Source of the DNA: Oligoflexia bacterium
GTDB lineage: Bacteria > Bdellovibrionota_B > Oligoflexia > Oligoflexales > JAGOVF01
Reading direction: 5' to 3'
NCBI GenBank assembly: GCA_030432875.1
Contig: JAUILP010000001.1
Location: forward strand, 140,965-204,964
DNA length: 64,000 nucleotides
This document shows positions 1 through 8,962 of this stretch, in pieces. Positions within the stretch are counted from its first letter, which is position 1, and each line of letters opens with the position of its first letter. A model generated the notes under the pieces. That model searched no databases. It was not told the DNA's origin and worked only from the letters and a program-made list of their open reading frames with translations. The position numbers were made by a program, and so were the translations under genes.

Positions 1-305
1 TAGCTAGATTGAAAGTCGCAAGAGGCAAAAAACCGCATAAAGTTAACTGTGCTAATAATCGACGGGACATTGTAGTGACCTTTCTTCTTTGGGGGGTTAT
101 ATCCAATATTCGCAGGATATGTCAAGACGAAAGAAAAATATAGATCTGGCATGAAAATTGTTAACGACTTGATTAACATTTTTGTAAACAAAAATTACTA
201 TTTTACAGCGCTTTGGGTTGAGAAAAACAGTGGCAAAAAAATTAAAATTATCTCTCTCAATGCGAACCCCTGAATCGCGATGTGTTTTCCCAAGGGCAAC
301 ATCTC
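1..305. other. Left-edge region without a recognisable gene
   Basis: I see no supported gene here. A 71-codon minus-strand open frame (97-312) begins with TTG, overlaps the end of dapB and encodes a low-complexity, phenylalanine-rich sequence, so I do not call it. The region lies downstream of dapB on the minus strand. I found no clear hairpin followed by a T-run. Confidence 0.5.
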
Positions 306-1109
306 CTAGCAAATAAAATCAGGTGTGTTGCTTAAGTCAACATCTTCTATCGCATAAAAACCAGGTTTTTGCTGTATAAGCCAAGAGCATAAGGTCAGGG
401 CCCCGCGGGCAAAGAGTGTGCGAGAATAGGCGCGGTGCGTAATAATGATTTCTTCTTCTTCTCCCATCAGGCGTAACGTATGCTCTCCAAAAACACCCCC
501 CCCACGGAGGGCGTGCATGGGTTTTTGAGGGACCGGGATCTTTTTCTTTTCGCCAGCTTTAACTAAGGCCTCTTGTAAAATAAGAGCTGTTCCACTGGGG
601 GCATCTTTTTTTAGTCTGTGATGTGTTTCGATGATTTCGTAATCAAAACCCTGTTTTATGAGGGCTAAGGCTAAAGGAATGCCAAGACTTAGCATGAGAG
701 AAATTCCTTGTGAAGTATTTGCTGCTACCAAAACTCGGTGATTTTCCTTGGCGCTAAAATCACGCCAGGCTTTTATGGCGCTTTTGTCTAAGCCAGTTGT
801 TGCGATGAGAATTGTTTTTTCTTCTATTGAGCGAGAAGCCAGAGCTGACAACAGTTGGGCGTTGCCGACTGGCAAACTCACGTCAATAATGATCTCAGAT
901 TCAAGTAATTTTTCGCCAAAAGCAATTTCATTGAAGGGCGTTTTTTCAGCCAGATGTTCCTTGCCGGTAAATAAAAACCGAGAAGAGTTTCCGCCGAGCA
1001 CAGAAATTTTTGATGTCCAGGCTGGGTCTTTAAGGAGCTCCACGATATTTTGGCCTAAACGCCCAGTAAAGCCACTTATCCAGAGTTTTTGGGGTTTTGT
1101 ATTTTTCAT
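306..1109 (-). CDS. dapB: 4-hydroxy-tetrahydrodipicolinate reductase DapB
   Basis: DapB reduces hydroxy-tetrahydrodipicolinate with NAD(P)H in the cytoplasm, the second committed step from aspartate semialdehyde to meso-diaminopimelate and lysine. Seen: an N-terminal nucleotide-binding loop GFTGRLGQ (residues 13-20), the family signature THHRLKKDAPSGTA holding the catalytic His pair and Lys, and a C-terminal FARGAL segment typical of the family. At 267 residues it has normal length. The gene lies 32 bp downstream of dapA on the same strand, and the two are almost certainly one operon. The catalytic signature makes the assignment firm. Confidence 0.96.
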   Translation of the reverse strand: MKNTKPQKLWISGFTGRLGQNIVELLKDPAWTSKISVLGGNSSRFLFTGKEHLAEKTPFNEIAFGEKLLESEIIIDVSLPVGNAQLLSALASRSIEEKTILIATTGLDKSAIKAWRDFSAKENHRVLVAANTSQGISLMLSLGIPLALALIKQGFDYEIIETHHRLKKDAPSGTALILQEALVKAGEKKKIPVPQKPMHALRGGGVFGEHTLRLMGEEEEIIITHRAYSRTLFARGALTLCSWLIQQKPGFYAIEDVDLSNTPDFIC

Positions 1110-1141
1110 AATCGGAACTCATTTATCTCATTTTAGAAACA

Positions 1142-2104
1142 TTAAACATTGGAGGAAATTTCAGTATCGTCGCTAAAATTATGCCTGGAACTTCTTTGCT
1201 GCATGGCCGTAACTTTCAAAAGTTCCTCAGTGTCTTGCAAAATTTTTAAGAGCTTTGGGGCTGACTCAGCAGAAACCTGGCATAATGGAAGCCTAAGATT
1301 GGCCTCACATAGCTTTAGTAATGACAGTAAAAACTTAATGGGTCCCGGATTAGACTCGATAAACATCGCCTCAGCCATGGGCAGAAGTGTTTGGTGATAT
1401 TTTTGTACAACGTCAATATTCTGAGAGCACCAAGCCTTATGGGCAGAGACATATTCGCCAGGATAAAAATTCGATAAGACACTGATAAGTCCATGGCAGC
1501 CTGCAATTAGGCTAGGAAAATATAGGAGATCATCACCTGACAAGATTTGTGCTTTGGTTAATCGAGTTAAGTGAGAAATATAATTTACTTCCCCACTCGC
1601 TTCCTTTATCGCCTCAAGGCCGAGCTCATTAATGATTTGAGCCAAATCGTGTACAGGAAGTTTTTGGCCGGTTCGTGACGGAACATGATAAAGACAAATA
1701 GGGACGGAAACTGCTTTTTTGATACTTTCAAAATGTTTTAAATGTCCTTCCTTACTGGGTTTATTGTAAGGGGGGGTGACGATTAAGAGAGAATCCGCTC
1801 CTGCATCACAAGATAATTTAGAAAGCTCAATTGATTGCTGGGTATTGCTTGACCCGCTACCAGCCATAATGGCCATCGTGCTTCCCACTAAAGCACGGGC
1901 TTTTTTAATGAGGCTTAGTTTTTCTTGGACGCTGAGTGTTGGCGATTCTCCGGTCGTGCCTGCTATAACGATGCCATCGATTCCGGCATCGCGCTGCCGG
2001 AGCACTAGCCGTTCAAAGGCAGGCATATCAAGGGAAAAATCCTCATTAAAGGGGGTGACAATCGCGGTCCAAATTCCTTGAATTTTTGCTGCGTGATGTT
2101 TCAT
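1142..2104 (-). CDS. dapA: 4-hydroxy-tetrahydrodipicolinate synthase DapA
   Basis: DapA condenses pyruvate with aspartate semialdehyde, the entry step of the diaminopimelate branch. Seen: a TIM-barrel sequence with the pyruvate-binding GTTGE motif (residues 49-53), the catalytic Tyr in LYHVPSRTG (Y139) and the Schiff-base lysine in AIKEASG (K167). At 320 residues it is about 25-30 longer than usual. The excess is a polar C-terminal tail after residue ~295, so the core is intact. It stands between a small lipoprotein gene and dapB on the same strand. Related N-acetylneuraminate lyases share the fold, but the adjacent dapB makes DapA the best reading. Confidence 0.95.
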   Translation of the reverse strand: MKHHAAKIQGIWTAIVTPFNEDFSLDMPAFERLVLRQRDAGIDGIVIAGTTGESPTLSVQEKLSLIKKARALVGSTMAIMAGSGSSNTQQSIELSKLSCDAGADSLLIVTPPYNKPSKEGHLKHFESIKKAVSVPICLYHVPSRTGQKLPVHDLAQIINELGLEAIKEASGEVNYISHLTRLTKAQILSGDDLLYFPSLIAGCHGLISVLSNFYPGEYVSAHKAWCSQNIDVVQKYHQTLLPMAEAMFIESNPGPIKFLLSLLKLCEANLRLPLCQVSAESAPKLLKILQDTEELLKVTAMQQRSSRHNFSDDTEISSNV

Positions 2105-2269
2105 TAAAAAATCCTAATCAAGCGATGGTATTTTATTAAAATTAAATGCTAACAGTTAGAAATTCGTGTCTTTAGTGACTTAAAAACAAACGCACATCCA
2201 TTTAAAAATTAATACTTGTCTGTCAGTTTCACGTTTTTTACATCTATTATTTATCTTCGATTGCATATG

Positions 2270-2494
2270 TTAAGCGGTTTTAGGGGCGTCGGGAAGCTTT
2301 TTTTCTGGAGTAGCAGGAATTTCCCTCTCAGGGCGTGGTATCCAATCTGGTTCTTCAAAGGGCAAATAAGGGCGAAGTTCGGGGTGCTTACTAAAGGGAG
2401 CTGTTTTGAGGCCACAGCTTGCAAGGCATAGGAGACCTATACTGGATAGGATAAAGGCTAGCTGTTTGGAACAAAAAAATTTATGCATAAACAT
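2270..2494 (-). CDS. Small lipoprotein, LptM-like
   Basis: A predicted ~74-residue lipoprotein with a hydrophobic signal segment ending in the lipobox LASC. It continues CGLKTAPF and then a proline-rich tail. Short lipoproteins beginning CGLKGP (LptM/YifL type, reported to assist LptD maturation) are commonly encoded next to lysA in proteobacteria, and the CGLK start resembles them. Here the gene precedes dapA, which fits a diaminopimelate neighbourhood with lysA missing. The start is uncertain: an ATG at 2494, an ATG at 2488 and a GTG at 2515 all keep the signal peptide, and none has a convincing Shine-Dalgarno. LptM identity is tentative; lipoprotein nature is well supported. Confidence 0.65.
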   Translation of the reverse strand: MFMHKFFCSKQLAFILSSIGLLCLASCGLKTAPFSKHPELRPYLPFEEPDWIPRPEREIPATPEKKLPDAPKTA

Positions 2495-2700
2495 AAAAAA
2501 CCGAAGGGTAAACACTTTGAAACATTATTTTGTGGGCAATTCGTCGCCCTAAAAACCCTGTCATATACCGGCTAATCATAGAAGTCCCGTGCGCACCTAA
2601 AATATAACACCCGCTCAGTCGTTACAAAAAGGCAACATTCTGCTGATGTCAATTTTCCTGGCTTTATGACAAACAAGGACAACGGTATCCTGTCATAAAT

Positions 2701-3957
2701 TTAGGGTTTTGGATAGGCCTGCGCAAATTTATCCATAAGTTTTTTAATGATTTCTAGGTTCTTGGCTTTCTTCGAAGTATATAAGGCGTTAATGGTATCG
2801 ACTTTACCATAATCTGATAATGTTCTTAGGCTTTCTGCACTAAGATGAGGGCTGATTTTGACAAGCTCTCCCGAAATAAGAGCATCTGGGGTGATGTTAT
2901 TGACCTGGCAATAATTTTCAACCGCGTTTGCCGCATGCTGCGCTTTTTTTATACTGATTTGTTTATTAAACATCTGCATTGCGACTCGTCTTTTTAAAGA
3001 TTCGGGAAGTTTATTTTGTGGCGAGGGCTGTTTAAACTGACTAAATTGTCGGCACAAGGATTTCATATTTTCTTTTATATGAGTCGTGACATCGATGAGG
3101 GTAAATAAAATGATATTGTAGTGTAGACGCTTTTGCTCCAAGGCATTTAGATCGCGACTAAACATATCCCGAACACCAATGAGTCTATGAACCTCGCTGT
3201 GGGCAAGCTGCAATAGTACTTCTATTTCTGCTAAGTGCTGTGGCGTAGCGGTGAGGTTGCGACCGATCTGGTGGAGCATTTCAGCCAGTGATTCGCCAAG
3301 AATTGTGAAAACAGAAAAAATATCTAGTCGGCTTAACGTGGCGCGTTCATTTGCTTCTTCAAGGCTAACTAATTGAGAAAATCCCAGCGACCGGGAAACT
3401 TCCTTATCAAATATTTCATCGTCTTCAGAGTGTATGACCATTTGATGCCAGGTAAAACATTCGGTATTTTTAGCGCATTCTTCCAGGCGGTCATGAAGAG
3501 CAGCAAGCCCTTGGGCTTTACCGAGTAAAAAATCAGAAAGTAGGGTGCGGTTCTCACAGGACTCATTGTGATAAATATAAAAAAACCTGTTGAAGTGCAG
3601 ACGCGAAGTTTCTAGTAGAGATGCGCTCATCTCAGCAAATACCGCGGCAAGTTCTCTAATCAAGGGTCTTAAGCTATAGCAGGTCATATTATTGTGTAAG
3701 CCCAGGGAACCGTATCTGGTTTGAAGTAAGGCAATGAGATCATTTTGCTTTTCAAGTAGGTAGTGGCTTAAAAAGGTTGGAGACCGAGCATTCATAAGGT
3801 TGAAGGAGTTTAATTCTAGGCGCAAGTCATCGCTATTTTTTTGGGTAATTTGCCCTGTAGACATCAAGTGATCTGCAAAAGCGAGTAGCATTTCACTCGT
3901 TTTTTGGTTGTCATATTTAATGAGATTTTCGTACGAATGGGCATTTGAAAAAAGCAT
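2701..3957 (-). CDS. Hypothetical protein, 418 aa, mostly helical
   Basis: I do not recognise this protein. The frame is open for 418 codons and starts at an ATG preceded by AGGAAG about six bases upstream, so translation is credible. The sequence looks almost entirely alpha-helical, with many Leu, Glu, Gln and His residues. I see no signal peptide and no membrane segment, so a cytoplasmic location is likely. It contains several scattered cysteines, for example near residues 92, 134, 161 and 167, with no obvious metal motif. It is separated by 185 bp from the lipoprotein-dapA-dapB run and is probably its own transcription unit. Confidence 0.7.
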   Translation of the reverse strand: MLFSNAHSYENLIKYDNQKTSEMLLAFADHLMSTGQITQKNSDDLRLELNSFNLMNARSPTFLSHYLLEKQNDLIALLQTRYGSLGLHNNMTCYSLRPLIRELAAVFAEMSASLLETSRLHFNRFFYIYHNESCENRTLLSDFLLGKAQGLAALHDRLEECAKNTECFTWHQMVIHSEDDEIFDKEVSRSLGFSQLVSLEEANERATLSRLDIFSVFTILGESLAEMLHQIGRNLTATPQHLAEIEVLLQLAHSEVHRLIGVRDMFSRDLNALEQKRLHYNIILFTLIDVTTHIKENMKSLCRQFSQFKQPSPQNKLPESLKRRVAMQMFNKQISIKKAQHAANAVENYCQVNNITPDALISGELVKISPHLSAESLRTLSDYGKVDTINALYTSKKAKNLEIIKKLMDKFAQAYPKP

Positions 3958-4251
3958 ATTTCTTCCTAACGTTTAGAAATGATCCTATGTCTGGAATGCA
4001 TAGTGCACAGTGACAGATAACCCGGTTCAAAGAGCCGATTGACTTTTTCGCAACTGGGCTCGGTTATAATCCCTTGGCCTTAAAGACTAGCCAAGAATTA
4101 TAAAATCAGCTTCATAATGCTACCCATCGATACTGTGCCCGTTTTACCTTTAGCTTCTATTTTAACGCATGCCAATACAAAAAGCCAAAAACCCCTTAGT
4201 GAAAAGCGGCAGCTCATCGGGGCAACGTTTTAGGAGACAGTTGATCTTAGT

Positions 4252-5373
4252 CTAGTTGCTTTTAGTCAGCAGTTTTTCCGTGGCATCCATAACCTCTTCG
4301 ACACTCACTTGGCGGAAGCATTTAAGAGGCTTATCGCAAGATTTTTGCCAGCAGGGAGAGCAGGCGACTTTTGCTAAAATTTTAATGCCATTGTCATATA
4401 AATCAACTTCTTGGGCACAGCTTACGCCAAACCAGGCAATCACCGGCTTTTTTAAGGCAATGGCAATATGCATTCCCAAAGAACATCCAGAAAACACGAG
4501 GTCTGCCGCAGCTATCCATTGCACCCCTGAGCGCAGTCCTTGATCTGTTGGGGTATTGATAACGCCATCATCATCGAGAAAGGCAGATTTAATTTCGTTT
4601 TGCCTTTGCTGATCTTCTTTGCCTCCAAGTAAGGCCACGCAGTGGTTCGGGAATTTCGCGCGCCATGCTGAGACTAGGTTGATGGCATCAGGCACTTCAA
4701 GTTTTTTGTAAGGAAATAAAACGGAACAGCCGGTATTATATCCAATTATTCCTTGAGTATTACCAATAAGCGCTTTTCTACGCGACTCTACCTCCTCTTT
4801 CTCTGAGGGGGTGAGTTCCAAAATATATGGGTCCCTCTGCCAAGTTAGGGACATGGATTCCGTAATTTGTTGGGTCTCTGGTTTTTGATTTTGAAAAAAC
4901 TTCATGTCATTGTTTAGGCCCAACTCATATTGGTAGTCAGCTTCTGGATTGAGTGGCTTTATTACGCCCGTTGGCGTTAGTCCAAACCCAAATTTTTTAG
5001 AAGCCTTGCAGGTCTCAGCCAAAGCCCCCGCGGCCAGGGACTTATCAACAGCATAAAGGAGATCAAACTCGAGATATTGCAGTGTGGCAACCTCTTCACT
5101 AGAATAGAGGATTAAGCGGTCAATAAGGGGGTTGTTTATTAGTAAAGCTTTGGTACTTGGCATGGTGACCCATGTAATGTGGCTCTGAGGGTATTTTCTT
5201 TTTAAGGCGGGTAAAAGACAGGTACTTCGGAGGACGGCTCCCATGGCTTCTAGGCTAATAATTAAAATGCGCTCTTTTACCGGGTCATGGTGGGGGCAGC
5301 TAAGGCAGCTTGGGAGTTTATAGCGGCAGGGTTTATAACCCGTAAACAAGCGGCAATCAAACTTATACTTCAT
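4252..5373 (-). CDS. Glycosyltransferase family 9 (ADP-heptose:LPS heptosyltransferase-like)
   Basis: A GT-B fold glycosyltransferase of family GT9, the family of LPS heptosyltransferases WaaC/WaaF. Seen: after residue ~34, RILIISLEAMGAVLRSTCLL, the usual N-terminal acceptor-domain start. In the C-terminal half GYNTGCS and LLGGKED are followed by FSGCSLGMHIAIALKKPVIA, the nucleotide-sugar site. The protein adds an N-terminal cysteine cluster (C7, C16, C23, C26) and a C-terminal group within ACSPCWQKSCDKPLKCF. These could bind a metal. It probably acts at the cytoplasmic face of the inner membrane in lipopolysaccharide or other glycan assembly; the exact sugar is unknown. It is divergent from ldcA with 60 bp between the two starts. 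Confidence 0.88.
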   Translation of the reverse strand: MKYKFDCRLFTGYKPCRYKLPSCLSCPHHDPVKERILIISLEAMGAVLRSTCLLPALKRKYPQSHITWVTMPSTKALLINNPLIDRLILYSSEEVATLQYLEFDLLYAVDKSLAAGALAETCKASKKFGFGLTPTGVIKPLNPEADYQYELGLNNDMKFFQNQKPETQQITESMSLTWQRDPYILELTPSEKEEVESRRKALIGNTQGIIGYNTGCSVLFPYKKLEVPDAINLVSAWRAKFPNHCVALLGGKEDQQRQNEIKSAFLDDDGVINTPTDQGLRSGVQWIAAADLVFSGCSLGMHIAIALKKPVIAWFGVSCAQEVDLYDNGIKILAKVACSPCWQKSCDKPLKCFRQVSVEEVMDATEKLLTKSN

Positions 5374-5433
5374 ACATTTTCTCTAAATAAGGTAAGATAT
5401 CAAAACAACGAAACCATCAGTCCTGAGAAGAAT

Positions 5434-6354
5434 ATGTCTTCAACATTAGCGATCCTGTTCCCCGGAAGTCAAGAGTGTAGCTATGATTTTGCAATAATCC
5501 AGCATTTTGTGCAAAAGCAAGGTATTGATCTTATTCAATTCGCACCAAGTCCGCCTGTAAAAAATCTTGATTTATGTCAAACGATTCCTGTGTCTCAGCG
5601 CTTAAATTACTTACTTGAGGCGCTTTTTTACACGGATGTATCAATGGTATGGTCTGGTCGCGGGGGATATGGCGTGAGCGATTTATTGCCCATGATCCCG
5701 TGGGCTAAGTTAAAAAAAATACCCCCTAAGAAAATTATCGGGTTTTCTGATATCAGCGCCCTACATTCGGCTTTTTACGCAAAACTAGGTTGGCCTGGAA
5801 TCCATGGGCCAATGGCCTTTACGCCTTACTGGGACAAAAGTAGCCTAAAGTCAAAAAAAGATTTTTTAAAATATCTAACAGGCTTTTATGATCAGATAAG
5901 CCTTCCTCTGCAGTATATTCAGGGTGGACAACGCAAAATTTTCCCTAAAAAAAAAATGAAGGGAAACTTATTTGGTGGTTGTTTCAGCGTCTTGACTAAT
6001 TTAATTGGGACCCCCTATTTTCCCAAATCCTTGGCAGGGAATATTCTCTTTTTTGAAGATATAGGAGAATCGCCACCCCGCATATTGAGGTATCTCAATC
6101 AGTGGTGCCAGGCGGGGGTGTTTAAAGGCGTGTCAGCAGTTATTTTGGGGCGCTTTGTTGGTTTAACCCAGGATCACGAACAAAACGCAAAAATGGAAAA
6201 ATCTTTGATTTCTGAAATTGCTTTGCGGTTATTTCCTCTCCCAGTTTTTAGATCAAAACAGTTCGGCCATATGGCATCACAAAAATTTATTCCGATAGGT
6301 CAAGAGGGTGTTATAGATTTTGAAAAAACATTTCAGCTAACTTTTAAGGGATAA
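5434..6354 (+). CDS. ldcA: LD-carboxypeptidase (murein tetrapeptide carboxypeptidase), S66 family
   Basis: This cytoplasmic serine peptidase removes the terminal D-Ala from recycled tetrapeptide muropeptides. Seen: GRGGYG, then the nucleophile elbow GFSDISALH (Ser105), LFFEDIGE with Glu208, and FGHM with His279. These match the Ser-Glu-His triad of family S66. I chose the ATG at 5434, giving 306 residues, because the frame upstream runs back over the divergent glycosyltransferase and encodes nothing like the family. The tripeptide product is the substrate of Mpl, whose gene follows after 56 bp, so the two form a peptidoglycan-recycling pair. MccF-type immunity proteins share the family, but the mpl neighbour favours LdcA. 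Confidence 0.9.
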   Translation: MSSTLAILFPGSQECSYDFAIIQHFVQKQGIDLIQFAPSPPVKNLDLCQTIPVSQRLNYLLEALFYTDVSMVWSGRGGYGVSDLLPMIPWAKLKKIPPKKIIGFSDISALHSAFYAKLGWPGIHGPMAFTPYWDKSSLKSKKDFLKYLTGFYDQISLPLQYIQGGQRKIFPKKKMKGNLFGGCFSVLTNLIGTPYFPKSLAGNILFFEDIGESPPRILRYLNQWCQAGVFKGVSAVILGRFVGLTQDHEQNAKMEKSLISEIALRLFPLPVFRSKQFGHMASQKFIPIGQEGVIDFEKTFQLTFKG

Positions 6355-6410
6355 TCAGCTACAATTGTCAGCGAAAGCATTCGTAAAATTATAGGCTAAA
6401 AGGGATTTTT

Positions 6411-7859
6411 ATGACGGTAAAAAAACGCTTGTTTTTTTCTGGTATAGCGGGAACAGGAATGGGTTCAGTTGCAGGTCTTTTTCAGGCCCTGGGTTATTTT
6501 GTCGCGGGTAGCGATAACGCAATTTATCCACCAATGTCGACTATGCTTGAAAAGCTGGGGATCAGAGTTTTTAGCCCCTACTCTGAAAAAAATATAGATG
6601 AATTTAAGCCTGATTTAGTGATAGTGGGCAACGCGCTTTCGCGAGGGCATCCGGAGGCTGATTATGTCATGCGCAAACAAATACCCTTTACGAGTTTCCC
6701 AGCTTTATTGGGCGAAGAAATATTGAGTAAAAAAGAAACAATCGTTGTCAGCGGTACGCACGGTAAAACAACAACGACAGCCTTGATTTGTCATTTGCTT
6801 GAAGGTCTTGGTCTAAACCCATCCTATCTTATAGGCGGAGTGCCCAAAGATAAGGAACATAGTTTTCATGTGGGTGATGGCCCCCTGTTTGCTATTGAGG
6901 GAGATGAATACGATACGGCCTTTTTTGATAAAGGGCCAAAATTTTTGCATTACCGGCCTAAGTACTTAATCGTCAATAACATTGAGTATGATCACGCTGA
7001 TATATATGCCAATATCGAAGAAATATATACACAGTTTATTAAGCTAATGCGCTTGGTAGATGAGCCAAAAAATATCATTGCCAATATAGATAATCCAGGC
7101 GTCAGGGAAGTTCTGACGCGTATGGACTATTGGGACAAAGTGACAAGCGTTGCAACTTTAGGCGAACAGGGAGCTGCGACATTCACATTCAAAAGGCGTT
7201 TGGATACTGATGCTGATGAGCGGTGGAGCGGTACTATCCATCACGAAAATCATGGTTCAGCTGCACTCAATTTGTCCATCCCTGGAGAGCACAATTTAGC
7301 TAACGCTGCCATGGCCTATTCGTTGCTCATGAGGTTGAAAGAAGCGGGAAGCCTTAACATTAGCAAAGAAGCAGATCATAAATTGGGGGATCTATTTAAG
7401 AGCTTTGCCGGCGTAAAAAGGCGGATTGAGTTGGTTGCAAAAAATTCTGGAATTTTTATCTATGAGGATTTTGCTCATCACCCGACGGCAGTTGCCGAGG
7501 GGCTTAAGTCCCTTAGATTTGCTCACCCACAAAAACGGTTGCTGGTCGCTTTTGAACCCAAAAATGCGACGAGCCGACGAAATGTTTTTACGCATGAGCT
7601 GGCAAAAAGCTTGGGTTTGGCAGATGGCATATATATTGGAGCATGTCCTCTTGATTTGCGTATTCCAGAAGAGCAGAGAATGGACACCAAAGTTCTCGGC
7701 GATTTAATCGGATCTAAAGCAAAAATATTTGACGACAACCAACATTTGTGGAACTCTTTAAGGCTGGATATCAAAAAAGAGGATATAATTGTGTTCATGT
7801 CGTCCTCAAGTTTTGATGGAATGCAAAAAAATGCAGCTGAGTATATTCAGGCCCTTTAA
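6411..7859 (+). CDS. mpl: UDP-N-acetylmuramate:L-Ala-gamma-D-Glu-meso-DAP ligase Mpl
   Basis: Mpl attaches recovered murein tripeptide to UDP-MurNAc, returning it to peptidoglycan synthesis. Seen: N-terminal GIAGTGMGSVAGLFQALGY (a MurC/Mpl-type start), the ATP-binding loop SGTHGKTTTT near residues 114-123, a central EGDEYDTAFFDKGPKF segment typical of Mpl rather than MurC, and a C-terminal Mur ligase domain with YEDFAHHP. At 482 residues it is close to the usual ~455. It starts at ATG 6411 behind an AGGGA sequence. It lies directly after ldcA, whose product it consumes. Confidence 0.93.
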   Translation: MTVKKRLFFSGIAGTGMGSVAGLFQALGYFVAGSDNAIYPPMSTMLEKLGIRVFSPYSEKNIDEFKPDLVIVGNALSRGHPEADYVMRKQIPFTSFPALLGEEILSKKETIVVSGTHGKTTTTALICHLLEGLGLNPSYLIGGVPKDKEHSFHVGDGPLFAIEGDEYDTAFFDKGPKFLHYRPKYLIVNNIEYDHADIYANIEEIYTQFIKLMRLVDEPKNIIANIDNPGVREVLTRMDYWDKVTSVATLGEQGAATFTFKRRLDTDADERWSGTIHHENHGSAALNLSIPGEHNLANAAMAYSLLMRLKEAGSLNISKEADHKLGDLFKSFAGVKRRIELVAKNSGIFIYEDFAHHPTAVAEGLKSLRFAHPQKRLLVAFEPKNATSRRNVFTHELAKSLGLADGIYIGACPLDLRIPEEQRMDTKVLGDLIGSKAKIFDDNQHLWNSLRLDIKKEDIIVFMSSSSFDGMQKNAAEYIQAL

Positions 7860-7984
7860 CGAATTCTCATTGGGCGTTAATTAAATTTGTTGCTTTTTTT
7901 AAAATTTCCTTTTATCGTCACGAGTCATACGTATATTTGTTTTTTAGTTTCTACTTTATATGGATAAACAAAGGAGTGAGTTTT

Positions 7985-8494
7985 ATGGTACTTTTTAAAA
8001 AAATTTCCCTTACTGCATTGGCTTTAGGTCTGACCGTCTCTATGGGTGCCTGTACTGACGATGAAAAGAAACCTGAAGAGCCTGTTCAAGCAAGTGCTGC
8101 CGAAGATGCTGCTCAAGTCATTGATGAAGAGCCTGCACCTGCTGCTTTTGTGGCTGAGGCTGTTTATTTCGATTTTGATGATTATAGCTTGAGAGCTGAT
8201 ACCCAGGAAAACCTCAATTCATTAGGCGCTCATTTAAAAGAGGCCGCTGGAACATCTGTTCAAATTGAAGGCCATTGCGACGAGCGTGGTTCTAATGAAT
8301 ATAATTTGGCCCTTGGTGAGCGTCGTGCTAACTCAGTGAAAAACTACTTAGTGCAACTTGGTGTAGAAGCTGGTAGCTTGAATACTATTAGTTATGGTGA
8401 GGAAAGACCTGCTGCTGAAGGTCATGATGAGTCAGCATGGAGTAAAAACCGTAGAGCAGAGTTCATCTTAAATATGAGCGCTCCCGGTTCCTAA
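7985..8494 (+). CDS. pal: Peptidoglycan-associated lipoprotein Pal
   Basis: Pal anchors the outer membrane to peptidoglycan as part of the Tol-Pal system. Seen: a signal sequence with lipobox MGAC, an acidic Ala/Glu/Pro-rich linker to residue ~55, then an OmpA-like domain with YFDFDDYSLR, IEGHCDERGSNEYNLALGERRA and a C-terminal KNRRAEF. I placed the start at 7985 because AAGGAG lies eight bases upstream (7971-7976) and the lipoprotein signal begins there; the longer frame from 7937 would bury it. The gene stands without tolB or ybgF and has its own terminator, so it appears to be transcribed alone. Confidence 0.94.
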   Translation: MVLFKKISLTALALGLTVSMGACTDDEKKPEEPVQASAAEDAAQVIDEEPAPAAFVAEAVYFDFDDYSLRADTQENLNSLGAHLKEAAGTSVQIEGHCDERGSNEYNLALGERRANSVKNYLVQLGVEAGSLNTISYGEERPAAEGHDESAWSKNRRAEFILNMSAPGS

Positions 8495-8517
8495 TCTTTT
8501 TGTTTTTGTTTATATAA

Positions 8518-8544
8518 GGCGTAGATTTTATCTGCGCCTTTTTT
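8518..8544 (+). terminator. Rho-independent terminator after pal
   Basis: A 9-bp stem GGCGTAGAT / ATCTGCGCC (one G-U pair) with a three-base loop is followed directly by six T residues. It starts 24 bases after the pal stop codon. Confidence 0.85.
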
Positions 8545-8962
8545 GTTTTGCCTCAAATTATTGCAAATTTAATAAAATGCTTATAAAGTTAAAGCATATG
8601 GGTGGGGTGTGGTGAAATTTTGTATAGAGGTTTTTCCTCCCTACCATAGGAAAACAGAGTGCTGTTGGAGCGTGGTTCGGGTAGTTCGCTTTGTGTTGTA
8701 AAAAAAATATGAAGTTTGTGCCTATGCGCTACGTATTCATGTCATAAAAACGGATGTGCTTGGGATTTTGACGTTTATAATATTTTATGTATAAAGTTAA
8801 ATTTATCAGACATAAGTTGGTGCGTGGTCTTAAAAATAAACAATTTTGTTGATGTTTTTGGTCTGCGATAGATCGTTCTGATATATCCTTGTCCCGCATC
8901 TTTTTTTATGGCTCTTTTGAAACTATAAGAGTTCATAAAACTCAGAAAAGGGATTTCTAGTT
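8545..8962. other. 418-bp intergenic region upstream of rny
   Basis: No open frame of note. Seen: a small hairpin GAGG-TTTTT-CCTC near 8627-8639, a good promoter-like pair (8768-8795) and AT-rich sequence up to the rny start. The stretch from about 8590 to 8760 is less AT-rich than its surroundings and could encode a structured RNA. I could not fold it into a known family. Confidence 0.4.
8768..8795 (+). promoter_or_regulatory. Candidate sigma-70 promoter upstream of rny
   Basis: TTGACG and TATAAA are separated by 16 bases. It lies about 170 bases upstream of the rny start codon, leaving a long leader. It could equally start a small RNA. Confidence 0.4.

Noticed and set aside
97..312. 71-codon minus-strand frame at the left edge
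   Set aside because: It starts with TTG, overlaps dapB, has low-complexity composition and no ribosome binding site.
4038..4070. TTGACT and TATAAT on the plus strand
   Set aside because: The 20-base spacing is too long and no plus-strand gene follows.
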